A stretch of 64,000 nucleotides of DNA from Deltaproteobacteria bacterium. GTDB taxonomy: Bacteria > Myxococcota_A > UBA796 > SXON01. Positions 26,918-36,177 of this stretch are shown here, piece by piece; position 1 is the first letter of the stretch; each line of letters opens with the position of its first letter. The translations under genes and the position numbers were made by a program. Below the pieces are notes generated by a model. The model ran no database searches. It was not told the origin of the DNA and saw only the letters and a list, made by a program, of their open reading frames with translations. The stretch spans positions 1 through 64,000 of the forward strand of contig BJHF01000028.1 in NCBI GenBank assembly GCA_014191855.1, written 5' to 3'.

Positions 26918-28350
26918 GGGGCGGTGGCCTCGATTGCGGCGATCAGCTTCTTGTGCAGGCCGTCGAACCCGCCATTGCTGAGCACCGCCACCACATCCCA
27001 CGGGAGGGCGTTCGCCGCCACGACCGCGACGATCTCCTCCACCGAGCGGTAGGTGAACGCCTCCTGACCATGGGCGCGCAGCGCGGCGACGAGCGTGGCC
27101 GCCTCGAAGCGCTCGCCCGCCTCGATCCTCGACTGATCGTGCGCGCCCGCGACCACCACCACGTCGGCCGCGCCAAATGCGGCGGCGTAGGCGTCCTGGA
27201 ACACCTTTCGGCGGGATGTGGCGCTGCGCGGCTCGAAGATCGCCCACATCCGGCGCTTGCCGAAGCGCAAGCGGAGCGCCTCCAGGGTGACTTTGACGGC
27301 GGTGGGGTGGTGTGCGAAGTCATCCAGCACCGTGATGTGGCGGGGCTCGCCGATCACCTCCTGGCGCCGCTTCACCCCGCCGAAGCTGGCGAAGCCTTTG
27401 GCGAGCGCCGCTGGAGTCAGCCCCTGCCGCTCCAGCGCGGCGACGGCCGCGACCTGGTTGTAGAGGTTGTGCTCACCCACAAGCACCGACTCGAAGCGCC
27501 CCCAAACATTGCCCTCGTACAACACCGAGAACGTCTGAACGCCGCGCGTCGTATCCACCGATTCGATGCGACCATCCCACGTCTGCCCGACGCCGTAGCG
27601 GCGGACTTCGCACGCTGCGTCGAGGCAAACGTCTCGAACATCGTCGTGATCCCACCTTGCGACGATGCAGCCATCGGTCGGGAGGATCGCGACGAGGCGC
27701 CGGAAGCTCGACTTTACGTGGTCGAGGTCGGTGTAGATGTCGGCATGGTCGAACTCGACGGAGGTGATCAGCGCTGTCTTGGGGCGGTAGTGTAGGAACT
27801 TCGGACCTTTATCGAAGAAGGCGGTGTCGTACTCGTCCCCCTCGATCACAAAGTGGGGGCCGGTTCCCGTGCGCGCCGTGCGATCGAAGTTCTTGGCGAG
27901 CCCGCCGATCAGGAAGCCGGGATCGGCCCCGGCGGCGTCCAGGAGCTGCGCCATGAGCGCCGTGGTCGTGGTCTTGCCGTGCGTTCCCGAAACCACAATG
28001 CTGTGTCGTGACTCCAGGAATCGAGCGCCGAGGAGCTGCGGCATCGATGCGTAGGTGAGGGGACCGGCGAGCAGCGCCTGGGCCTCCGCGTACTCGGCGC
28101 GGATGACGTTGCCGACGACCACGAGGTCGGGCTTGTGGTCGAGGTTCTTGGCGTTGTAGCCGATCATGACCTCGATCCCCAGTGAGGCCAGGTAGTCGCT
28201 CATCGGAGGGTACACGCCCGTATCGCTCCCGGTTACGACGTAGCCTGCATCCTTCAGCATGCCGGCGAACGCCGCCATGGCGGTGCCGCCGATGCCCATG
28301 ATGTGCACAGACTTTACGGTGTCGGGGAGGGGGCCCGAGAGGAGCGGCAT
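26905..28350 (-). CDS. mpl: UDP-N-acetylmuramate:L-alanyl-gamma-D-glutamyl-meso-diaminopimelate ligase
   Basis: 'VHIMGIGGTAMAAFAGMLKDAGYVVTGSD', 'VVSGTHGKTTTTAL', 'EGDEYDTAFFDKGPKFLHY', 'DDFAHHPTAVKVTLEAL'. Confidence 0.95.
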   Translation of the reverse strand: MPLLSGPLPDTVKSVHIMGIGGTAMAAFAGMLKDAGYVVTGSDTGVYPPMSDYLASLGIEVMIGYNAKNLDHKPDLVVVGNVIRAEYAEAQALLAGPLTYASMPQLLGARFLESRHSIVVSGTHGKTTTTALMAQLLDAAGADPGFLIGGLAKNFDRTARTGTGPHFVIEGDEYDTAFFDKGPKFLHYRPKTALITSVEFDHADIYTDLDHVKSSFRRLVAILPTDGCIVARWDHDDVRDVCLDAACEVRRYGVGQTWDGRIESVDTTRGVQTFSVLYEGNVWGRFESVLVGEHNLYNQVAAVAALERQGLTPAALAKGFASFGGVKRRQEVIGEPRHITVLDDFAHHPTAVKVTLEALRLRFGKRRMWAIFEPRSATSRRKVFQDAYAAAFGAADVVVVAGAHDQSRIEAGERFEAATLVAALRAHGQEAFTYRSVEEIVAVVAANALPWDVVAVLSNGGFDGLHKKLIAAIEATAPQGQ

Positions 28351-28409
28351 GGGGATTCCGAGGCGGGGAGGGGAGCGGTGGCGGGGCGGCCAGTGTAACG
28401 CGGAGATAC

Positions 28410-29126
28410 GTGGCCGCCTCCGGGGTGCACGTGCGGCTGTACATTGCCAACCAGAACTCCACGTCCTGGTCGTTGCGACCGTGGGTATTGATGAAGCAAC
28501 GTGGGCATTCGTTCGAGGAAATCGTGGTTCCTTTCGAGCGGGATGGCGGGCATGTCGCCGCCTACAGGGCGTTGTCACCGACCGGTCGCTTGCCCGCCTT
28601 GCACGTCGACGGCGTCGTGATCTGGGACTCTCTGGCAATCGTCGAGTACCTGGCCGAACGGGATCCCGAGGTATGGCCGCAGGAGCCCGTGGCGCGTGCG
28701 TGGGCTCGATCGGCGGCGGCCGAAATGCACAGCGGGTTCGCCGCGCTTCGGAGCGTCTGCTCGATGAGCTGCGGCCATCGGGTGCGGCTGAGGGCCCATC
28801 CCCAAGCGCTCGAAGCCGACATCGCTCGCCTCGACGAGCTCTGGCGCGATGGCTTGGGGCGCTTTGGCGGGCCGTTTCTGGCCGATGAGCGGTTCACTGC
28901 GGTGGATGCGTTCTTTGCCCCGGTCGCATTTCGCCTGCAGACCTACGGACTGCGGGTGAGCCCGAGCGCCTTGGAGTATTGTCGCCGCTTGCTCGCGTTG
29001 CCTTCCATGCAGGCTTGGTACAGTGCGGCGTTGGCGGAGCCCTGGCGAGACGAGGAACACGACGCCGACACCGCACGCCATGGCGAGGTTGAGGCCGACC
29101 TACGTGCGCCCCCGGGTTCGCCGTGA
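28410..29126 (+). CDS. Glutathione S-transferase family protein
   Basis: 'RLYIANQNSTSWSLRPWVLMKQRGHSFEEIVVPFE', 'SPTGRLPALHVDGVVIWDSLAIVEYLAER'. Confidence 0.9.
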   Translation: MAASGVHVRLYIANQNSTSWSLRPWVLMKQRGHSFEEIVVPFERDGGHVAAYRALSPTGRLPALHVDGVVIWDSLAIVEYLAERDPEVWPQEPVARAWARSAAAEMHSGFAALRSVCSMSCGHRVRLRAHPQALEADIARLDELWRDGLGRFGGPFLADERFTAVDAFFAPVAFRLQTYGLRVSPSALEYCRRLLALPSMQAWYSAALAEPWRDEEHDADTARHGEVEADLRAPPGSP

Positions 29127-29728
29127 TCACCATCTTCGCCCGAGTGCCGGAGCCCGGAAAGACGAAAACGCGCCTGATCCCCCGACTTGGTCCGGCCGGG
29201 GCCGCACGTCTCGCCGCGGCCATGACGGCCGACGTGGTGGAGACGGTGCGGGCAACCGGGTTGCCGTTCCGGCTCGCGCTCGCAGGAGACACATCGCATC
29301 CGTGGGTGCGGATGCTGGACTGCGAGTGGGAACCGCAAGCCGAGGGGGATCTCGGTCGGAAGCTCGCTCATGCGCTGCGAGAGGGCGGTGTGGCCATCGG
29401 CACGGATGCGCCGACCTTGCCCCCGGCGCTCCTGCACGAGGCGCACGGTTCCAGCGCCGATGTGGTGATCGCCCCAGCGTTCGACGGGGGCTATGTCCTG
29501 ATCGGTGTCACGGATCCCGCGGACATCTTCGAGCTCGTGCCGTGGTCGGCGCCGGACACGTTTGCCCGCCAGCACCAGCGCGCGCTCGACCTGGAGCGGA
29601 GCGTGCGCGTCTTGCCCTTCTGGTACGACGTAGACGAGCCGGCCGACCTGGACTTCCTCGCGCGGCACCTTCGCACGCTCCCCGATCGGACTGCGCCGCG
29701 AACGCGGGGGTTCTTGGCGGGGTTGTGA
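29123..29728 (+). CDS. DUF2064 / TIGR04282-family glycosyltransferase-like protein
   Basis: 'ITIFARVPEPGKTKTRLIPRLG', 'GTDAPTLP', 'VVIAPAFDGGYVLIGV', 'DVDEPADLDFL'; GTGA overlap with the GST gene. Confidence 0.88.
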   Translation: MITIFARVPEPGKTKTRLIPRLGPAGAARLAAAMTADVVETVRATGLPFRLALAGDTSHPWVRMLDCEWEPQAEGDLGRKLAHALREGGVAIGTDAPTLPPALLHEAHGSSADVVIAPAFDGGYVLIGVTDPADIFELVPWSAPDTFARQHQRALDLERSVRVLPFWYDVDEPADLDFLARHLRTLPDRTAPRTRGFLAGL

Positions 29729-29738
29729 GCTCGCGGGC

Positions 29739-30341
29739 TCAGTCGCGACGCACGAGGATGAAGCAGAACGGCATCGCGCCGGCAATCCCCCACGGTTTGC
29801 CGACGCAGACGGTGTCATTCACGCGACGCATGAAGTCGCGCGTGCCACCGTACACTGCGATCTGCGGCCCCACCCAGTTGGGAACGACCCAAGGCCACCC
29901 CGGCGCCACGGCCGTATCCGGCACCTTGTGGTAGTCCACCACCCAGGCGCCCCGAGCCTCGAACTCGGTATTGCCCGCCGTGGGCACGAGCTGGAAGTAG
30001 CCCGGACCGATGAGGTAGCGCAATGAACCCTCGTTGTAGCCGAAGATCCTGGGGGAACCACCGGGCGCCGGGCGGCAGAACACCTTCTGGAACGTGCGCG
30101 CGACGGACGGCAGCGGCAGCGAGTTCCACCCATCGTGCGCGACCGGTTCGAGGGGCCCCTTCTCGCCCACGAAGTGGTTGTCGTCGATGTTGGGATCGGC
30201 GATCTCGTAGAGGCGACCCAGTTCGACCGTACCGCAGCCGCGAAAAGCGGCGTAGCGTGCGGCCTGGTCGAGCGGATCGAGGATCGCGCAAACGTCTGCG
30301 AGGGTGCTCGAGGGTGTGCGGAGGAGCGCGGCGAGGTCCAT
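29739..30341 (-). CDS. Hypothetical protein
   Basis: Start MDLAALLRTPSSTLADV; last gene in the run downstream of the T2SS operon; no recognised domain. Confidence 0.6.
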   Translation of the reverse strand: MDLAALLRTPSSTLADVCAILDPLDQAARYAAFRGCGTVELGRLYEIADPNIDDNHFVGEKGPLEPVAHDGWNSLPLPSVARTFQKVFCRPAPGGSPRIFGYNEGSLRYLIGPGYFQLVPTAGNTEFEARGAWVVDYHKVPDTAVAPGWPWVVPNWVGPQIAVYGGTRDFMRRVNDTVCVGKPWGIAGAMPFCFILVRRD

Positions 30342-30375
30342 GCGGGCGGTTAGCCCGGCGAGAGTCGGTTCGCCT

Positions 30376-31860
30376 CTATGGCGGCTCGTACGCATCTCCG
30401 TGTCCACCAACGCCCACGGGGACCGCGAACACCCCCTTGCGGTCCCGATCCATCACGTACAACGTTTGCGTGTCCCAACCCCCCCGGCCATTTCCCCAGT
30501 GCATATTGGGAATCCAACTCGACCGGAGCTGTGACACCTTCTCGGCCTCGGCGCCTTCGGTCGCAAACCGCCACACCACGCCCTCGATGTATTCGCTGAC
30601 GTAGAGGTTGCCGCACTCGTCGGTGTTGATCGCGTCGAGACCGCCATTCTCCGAGTAGGCGCCGGGGGCGAGGCAGATGAGCCCCGGCATGCCCCAGGCG
30701 GAGCCATCGGTGCAGCTCCCCACGCTCGGGTACACGTCGTCGTGCGTTTCGCAGTCCGCACCCTCCAGGTGATCGGCACACCCCTCGGCGATCGCGGCGT
30801 AGTAGTCCTCGTAGTTCCAACACGCGTTCACGCCCTCGAAGCTCATCGCGCACGTACCGGGCTTGCTGCCCATCATGCACGCGGCGCCCTCACCCAGTCC
30901 CTCGCAGGCCTCGGTGGCCTCGGCCGACGTGCGCGGGCAGAAGAGCCCGAAGGTGCCAGTCTCGCAGCGGGACTCGAGCGGCTCGCCGAAGCGGCTCGTG
31001 GTGCACGCGCCGCCGATCGCAAGGCCGTCGCAAGCAGCCGTGTCGGTTGCGTCCGCGCAGTCGAGGTCCCCGCTGCCATCGTCGGCGCACACGCCGAGGC
31101 CGTATCCATAGTAGGTTGGGCATTCATCGCCCGCCGGATGGGAGTCGCACCAGTCGGGAGGCACGCCGGGGGCCTCGGGTGTTGTGGCAACAATACGAGG
31201 TTCAGTCCACGTAGTGTCGGCGATGCGGTCCGCCGCCCAAACGACGCCGGCGCCGAAGCTCCCGACGTAGAGCGTTTGGTATCCGGGCGCGAAGGTGACG
31301 CCGTTGGGTTGGTATAGTCCCTCCACGATCACGGTGTACTCGCCCGTTTCGGGGTCAACGCGACGAACACGCCCGCCCGATTGTTCGGACACGTAGACGA
31401 ACCCGTCGAGCCCCACATCCAGCCCGTTCGGGTACTCGAGCCCGCTGAGTACGACGGAGGTCGCGCCCGTCGCCATCTCCACGCGGATCAGGCTGCCGTT
31501 CGTCACGTCGCAGAACACCAGGTCCCCATTGGGCAGGAACCGGGTTCCCGCGCCATACGTCGTCGCGCCGGCGACGATCACGCGCGTTTCCCCTCCCTGA
31601 TTGATCCCCACGAGGTTCCCGTTCTCGTCGATGCTGACGAGGTACCCCTCCGCGTCGAACGCAAAATCTTCGGCGCCAGTGAATCCAGAGAGATAATCCG
31701 CCTTCAACGGGAGTTCGGCGAGCGAGTCACATTCCGCGGGCGTTCCGCCTGTGTCGCCCGAGTCGTCGGTGTCGGTGTCGGGGACGCCAGTCTCCCCATT
31801 CCGCTCAAGGGGGTCGGCCTCGGTGCTGCAGGCGATCGCAAGAAACAGCAGGGCGCGCAT
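30376..31860 (-). CDS. NHL/SMP-30-like beta-propeller lipoprotein with cysteine-rich insert (paralog A)
   Basis: Lipobox 'LFLAIAC', 'DTDTDDSGDTGG' linker, 'YPNGLDVGLDGFVYVSEQSGGRVRRVD', Cys-rich mid-region, C-terminal 'SSWIPNMHWGNGRGGW'. Confidence 0.82.
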   Translation of the reverse strand: MRALLFLAIACSTEADPLERNGETGVPDTDTDDSGDTGGTPAECDSLAELPLKADYLSGFTGAEDFAFDAEGYLVSIDENGNLVGINQGGETRVIVAGATTYGAGTRFLPNGDLVFCDVTNGSLIRVEMATGATSVVLSGLEYPNGLDVGLDGFVYVSEQSGGRVRRVDPETGEYTVIVEGLYQPNGVTFAPGYQTLYVGSFGAGVVWAADRIADTTWTEPRIVATTPEAPGVPPDWCDSHPAGDECPTYYGYGLGVCADDGSGDLDCADATDTAACDGLAIGGACTTSRFGEPLESRCETGTFGLFCPRTSAEATEACEGLGEGAACMMGSKPGTCAMSFEGVNACWNYEDYYAAIAEGCADHLEGADCETHDDVYPSVGSCTDGSAWGMPGLICLAPGAYSENGGLDAINTDECGNLYVSEYIEGVVWRFATEGAEAEKVSQLRSSWIPNMHWGNGRGGWDTQTLYVMDRDRKGVFAVPVGVGGHGDAYEPP

Positions 31861-31866
31861 GGAACC

Positions 31867-33393
31867 TCAGGGCGTCGGGTCGAAGGCTTCGCCGTGGCCG
31901 GGAACGCCGATGGGGATGGCAAATACGCTGCCGCGATCGCGGTTGGCGAGGTACAACACGTTCTCTTCCCAGCCACCCACCCCATTGCCGAAGTGCATGT
32001 TGGGGATCCAGCTTGCGCGTACGTTCATCACCAGCTCTGGCTCTTGGCCCTCCGACGCCCAGCGCCAAACGGTGCCGTCCACATAGGCGGAGGCATAGAC
32101 ATTTCCGCACGCATCGACATTCAGTCCGTCCAACCCCGAAGCAGCGCCTCCCCCGATCGGCGGAGCCGAACACACGTCGCTCGCGGCGCCCCACGCTGCG
32201 CCGTCGGAGCACACACCCACGATGGGGTAGGACCAGCTCTCGACGACACACGCATCGCCGCGGGCCTTCTCCAGGCAAGGCGCCGTATAGGCATCCAGGG
32301 TATCGGACACATAACAGAGTGGTGCGCCTTCGTAGTTTTGCGAGCAGGAGCCACCCATGCCCTCGGGGCTGCTGCATCGCCTCCCCGTCCGGTCAACGCA
32401 GGGCTCCACCCACTCGGTGGGCGCGGACGGGCAGATGAGGTCGGGCGCGTAGGGCGTGCCGACGCAGATGGACTCAATGGGTTGGCCGAACGCATCCGTC
32501 GTGCAGGCGTCGCCCGCGACCTTCCCGGCGCAGGCGCCCGTTTCGTAGGCTACTTCGCACGTGGCATACCCAAGGTCTCCAGTCGAACATTCGCCGATGC
32601 CATACCCCGCTGCGGGGGTGCAAGGGGTGCCGATCGGATTCGTGTCACACACGTCGGCGGGTGGGCCCGCGGAGCCTGGCGTCAGCCCGAAGCTGCGAGG
32701 GCGCGACCAGGACCCGTCGCTCCCGAGATCCATCCGGTACACCACGCCTCCGCCGAAGCTCCCCACGTACAAAGAGTCAAAGTTGGGCCCGAAGCTGACA
32801 CCGTTGGGCGCATACAGCCCCTTGGCGATGATCGTGGACTCGCCAGTCTCGGCGTTCACCTTGCGGACCTGCCCGGCCGAGGTTTCGGCGACGTACACAA
32901 ATCCGTCGATGCCAACGTCGAGGCCGTTTGGGTAGGAGAGCCCGGCCAACAGCACCGTGCTGCTAAGTGAAGCCGGGTCTACGCGGACGATCGCGTTGTT
33001 GCCGACGTCGGCGTACACAATCTGCCCATCCGCGAGCATGTGCGTTCCCGCCCCCATGCCCGCGCCGGCCAGCATGATCTTCTTGCTGCCGTCTTGCTTG
33101 ATCCCCACGAGGTTGCTGTGGAGGTCGATGCTCACCAGATAGCCTTCGCCATCGAGCGCGAAGTCCTCGGCGTTGGTGAATCCTTGTAGCTCTTCGGCGG
33201 CTTCGATGGGGAGCGCCGGGAGCGCGTCACAATCGTAGACCGCCGAGTCTTCGGGCGGGGCCGTATCGGTGTCGGCCGTGTCGCCGCTGTCGGGCTGCCC
33301 CCGCGCAGCGCTGTCGCCTACGACCTCCACCGACACCGGATCGCACGCCGCGAGCACCAGGAAGGCGGGGAGGAGCCTCACGTGCTCACTCAC
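31867..33393 (-). CDS. NHL/SMP-30-like beta-propeller lipoprotein with cysteine-rich insert (paralog B)
   Basis: Lipobox 'LVLAAC'; 'YPNGLDVGIDGFVYVAETSAGQVRKVN', C-terminal 'ASWIPNMHFGNGVGGW'; clearly paralogous to 30376-31860. Confidence 0.82.
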   Translation of the reverse strand: MSEHVRLLPAFLVLAACDPVSVEVVGDSAARGQPDSGDTADTDTAPPEDSAVYDCDALPALPIEAAEELQGFTNAEDFALDGEGYLVSIDLHSNLVGIKQDGSKKIMLAGAGMGAGTHMLADGQIVYADVGNNAIVRVDPASLSSTVLLAGLSYPNGLDVGIDGFVYVAETSAGQVRKVNAETGESTIIAKGLYAPNGVSFGPNFDSLYVGSFGGGVVYRMDLGSDGSWSRPRSFGLTPGSAGPPADVCDTNPIGTPCTPAAGYGIGECSTGDLGYATCEVAYETGACAGKVAGDACTTDAFGQPIESICVGTPYAPDLICPSAPTEWVEPCVDRTGRRCSSPEGMGGSCSQNYEGAPLCYVSDTLDAYTAPCLEKARGDACVVESWSYPIVGVCSDGAAWGAASDVCSAPPIGGGAASGLDGLNVDACGNVYASAYVDGTVWRWASEGQEPELVMNVRASWIPNMHFGNGVGGWEENVLYLANRDRGSVFAIPIGVPGHGEAFDPTP

Positions 33394-34342
33394 ACGTCTG
33401 CAACGCGAGGTTGCACGTTTGTCCCTCCGGGCAATCCCCCGGGCCAGCGCATGGCGTGTGTCCGGTTACGCTCACATGCGCCACCAGCTCGTAGTCCACC
33501 GTGAAGTCAGCGCATCCTTCGCCGAGCATCACCTTGTCGACCGTCCGCCGCTGGATGCGCGCGCTTGGGTATCCGGTCACGCCAAAATCCAGCAACGCAT
33601 CCATGACGCTCGACGCGATCTCCGCGCTCCCATCGTCGACGAACGTACACTCCAGGGTAACCGGAGTGATCCCATGCTGGTCTACGTTCACGCTCACGAA
33701 GAGCTCGCTCCGCACCGCTTGTGGCGGAGCGTCCCAAGTGAGCGCCAGCGCTGTGCCCTCCGTGATCACCCAATCGAGGGTGGTGGGGACGAGCGGCACC
33801 ACGCCTACGCCGTGCATCGTGAGCGCCTCATACGCGCCGCCCTCGGTCTGAAGCCGGATGAGCTTGCCGGGCTCGAAGGCAGGATTGTCAAGGTCCGTGT
33901 AGCTGTATTTGTTCCCCGTGCTCAGCGGATCCATGCTCACCGGCGTGGTGAGCCCGGCGATGGTGACGGTGCCGAGGTTCTGGTTGAGCGGGTACTCGAT
34001 GCACTCACCGTCGAAATCGCACGTGTCGCCGGGATCGCACGTCGGGTTGCAGTACGGGTTCCCGCGCTTGAGCAGCCGACAATCGCCCTCCGCCGCCACT
34101 TCCGTGAGCACGGCAACCGGCACGACGCCGTTCGCGATGGTGCCATCGGCCACGGAGTAGCTCTCATTGGCCTCCACCTCGAAGCCGCCCCACCGCCGAT
34201 CGAGGTCGCACGGCCCGTTCAACGCAATGGTGTCGGGGTCTCCGTCGGGCTCGGAGGTGTCGATCGGCACGGAGTCGGCGGGCGGAGCGGAGTCCTCGGC
34301 GGTGAAGCAACCGACGAGGCCGAGGAGGAGGACGAGGCGCAT
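33386..34342 (-). CDS. Exported lipoprotein with Cys-rich motifs
   Basis: Lipobox 'LLLGLVGC'; 'CNPTCDPGDTCDFDGECIEYP' and C-terminal 'CAGPGDCPEGQTCNLALQTCE'. Confidence 0.75.
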   Translation of the reverse strand: MRLVLLLGLVGCFTAEDSAPPADSVPIDTSEPDGDPDTIALNGPCDLDRRWGGFEVEANESYSVADGTIANGVVPVAVLTEVAAEGDCRLLKRGNPYCNPTCDPGDTCDFDGECIEYPLNQNLGTVTIAGLTTPVSMDPLSTGNKYSYTDLDNPAFEPGKLIRLQTEGGAYEALTMHGVGVVPLVPTTLDWVITEGTALALTWDAPPQAVRSELFVSVNVDQHGITPVTLECTFVDDGSAEIASSVMDALLDFGVTGYPSARIQRRTVDKVMLGEGCADFTVDYELVAHVSVTGHTPCAGPGDCPEGQTCNLALQTCE

Positions 34343-34353
34343 GGCGCAGTATG

Positions 34354-36162
34354 CTAGGCTTTGCGGCGGCGCGCGAGCACGATCGCGGCAACCGCCAATT
34401 CCAAGCCGTGAAGCGGGAGTCCCGCGGGGCCACCGGCGTTGCACTCGGCGCCGTCGGGTCGATCGGGGTCGGTGCCGCAGCCGATGGGATCCACGCCTGT
34501 ATCGCCGCCCGTGGGGTCGCCGGAGTCGTCCGGATCCTCCGTTGCGCCGGGATCGGAGTTCGCTTCGCCGGGGGTCGGCGATGCGTCGGGGTGCCAATCC
34601 GTATGTTGGTCCGAGTCCTCGCCGTCGGCGTACCGACCGATCGAGGTGCCGGCGGAGACCTTGTCCACCACGTCGGTGGCCCCGCCGTCCCCCGTCAGCC
34701 CGTCGCCCTCGGCGCCGCCGTACAGCACCGTGTCGAGCACGACCCCGGTGCAATCCAACACCCGCACGCCGTCTCCATCGGTGCCGTTTCCAAGGTCCAA
34801 CTTACTCGCCGAGTAGTCCTGGTTGTCGACGTCACCGCCGCCCACGACGTAGAATTCGCCGGGCGCCAGCGAGGCACCCTTCTCCAGCGTGGCGTTGGTG
34901 GCCCAACTGCTTTTGGCGGCTTCCACGACAAAGCCTTCCAGGTTGATCGTCGAGGTTCCGGCGTTGTAGAGCTCTACGAACTCGTACGTGGCGTCGTCTT
35001 CCGTGGAATCGTAGAGCACCTCGTTCACCTTGAGGCCCTCGCCGCCCGTCGCATCACACTGAGGCGTGATGTTTGCGCTGCCCGGGGTGTTGCTGCTGGA
35101 TTCGGTCCAGTCGTCGCCGCTCAGATCGGTGTCCACGCCGTCGAGCCTTCGGGCGAGGCTCACATCCTCGCCCGGCACGACCGCGAGCGACGTCGCGATG
35201 ACGCCGCTGTCGTCGAAGAGGTTGTCCCCGTTTGAATCGCCGTACACCACGCTGTCGACCAGATAGTCCCCGCACACGAGGTACGCGCCGTCGCCATTTG
35301 TGCCGTTTCCGAGGGACACCTCGTCCGTCACCGTGCCGCCAGCGCCGACCACCAGAAAGCCAAGCGCCTCGATGATCGTGCCTTCCGGCAGCGCCACGTC
35401 GTTGCCGCCGGTGCTTTTCGTGGCGCCGCGGACGATCCAGCCCGACACGTCTACGGGGGCGGTGCCGCGGTTGTAGAGCTCGATCCACTCCAAGCCATCG
35501 TCGCTGCCGGCCGGATTGGAGAGCAGCTCGTTGAGGCGGATATCGGCGATGCTGGTGCAGTCGGCCGTGGAGGCCGTGCCGGTGTCGCCCGTGTCGCCCG
35601 TGTCTTCCGGGTCGACCACCGGCGGCTCGGGGTTCGCCGCGCCGGGGGACGGGGCCTCGTAGTCGAGGAAGTCTACGCCGGAGACGTCCGTATCGGTGCA
35701 GTCGGCGCTGCCGTTCCAGCGGGCGATGGAGTGCCCACCTGAGACGTCGGGGGCGGGGAGGCTCGTGCTTGTGCCAAGATCGTCAAGCAGGCCGTTGGTG
35801 TTGCTGTCGGTGTCGTACAGCACCGTGTCGATGACGGTGCCGTCGGCGCTCAGGATGCGGACGCCGTCGGTTTCGGAGCCTCCATTCTGGAGGTTGCTCG
35901 GCTTGAACTCGCCCGTGAGGTCCCCCGTGGTGCCGCCGATTACGACGTAGCTTCCCGGCGCGAGCGTGAGCGCCCCGAGGGTGAACGACGTTTCGAAGCT
36001 GCCACCGCCCGACTCGATGGTCCAGCCGGTCAGGTCCACCGATTCCGTGCCGTTGTTACACAGCTCGATCCACTCATTTCCCCCGTCCGACTCCGGATCG
36101 GGATCGTAGTAGACCTCGTTGACGAGCACGCCGGCGAAGGACTGAGCAAGGAGGAGCAACAT
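34354..36162 (-). CDS. Multi-lamin-tail-domain (LTD) surface protein with MYXO-CTERM-like tail
   Basis: Signal peptide; three repeats of 'VNEVYYDP..GNEWIELCNNGT..VDLTGW' type; C-terminus 'ECNAGGPAGLPLHGLELAVAAIVLARRRKA'. Confidence 0.85.
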   Translation of the reverse strand: MLLLLAQSFAGVLVNEVYYDPDPESDGGNEWIELCNNGTESVDLTGWTIESGGGSFETSFTLGALTLAPGSYVVIGGTTGDLTGEFKPSNLQNGGSETDGVRILSADGTVIDTVLYDTDSNTNGLLDDLGTSTSLPAPDVSGGHSIARWNGSADCTDTDVSGVDFLDYEAPSPGAANPEPPVVDPEDTGDTGDTGTASTADCTSIADIRLNELLSNPAGSDDGLEWIELYNRGTAPVDVSGWIVRGATKSTGGNDVALPEGTIIEALGFLVVGAGGTVTDEVSLGNGTNGDGAYLVCGDYLVDSVVYGDSNGDNLFDDSGVIATSLAVVPGEDVSLARRLDGVDTDLSGDDWTESSSNTPGSANITPQCDATGGEGLKVNEVLYDSTEDDATYEFVELYNAGTSTINLEGFVVEAAKSSWATNATLEKGASLAPGEFYVVGGGDVDNQDYSASKLDLGNGTDGDGVRVLDCTGVVLDTVLYGGAEGDGLTGDGGATDVVDKVSAGTSIGRYADGEDSDQHTDWHPDASPTPGEANSDPGATEDPDDSGDPTGGDTGVDPIGCGTDPDRPDGAECNAGGPAGLPLHGLELAVAAIVLARRRKA

Positions 36163-36177
36163 CGCCGGCAGTATAGC

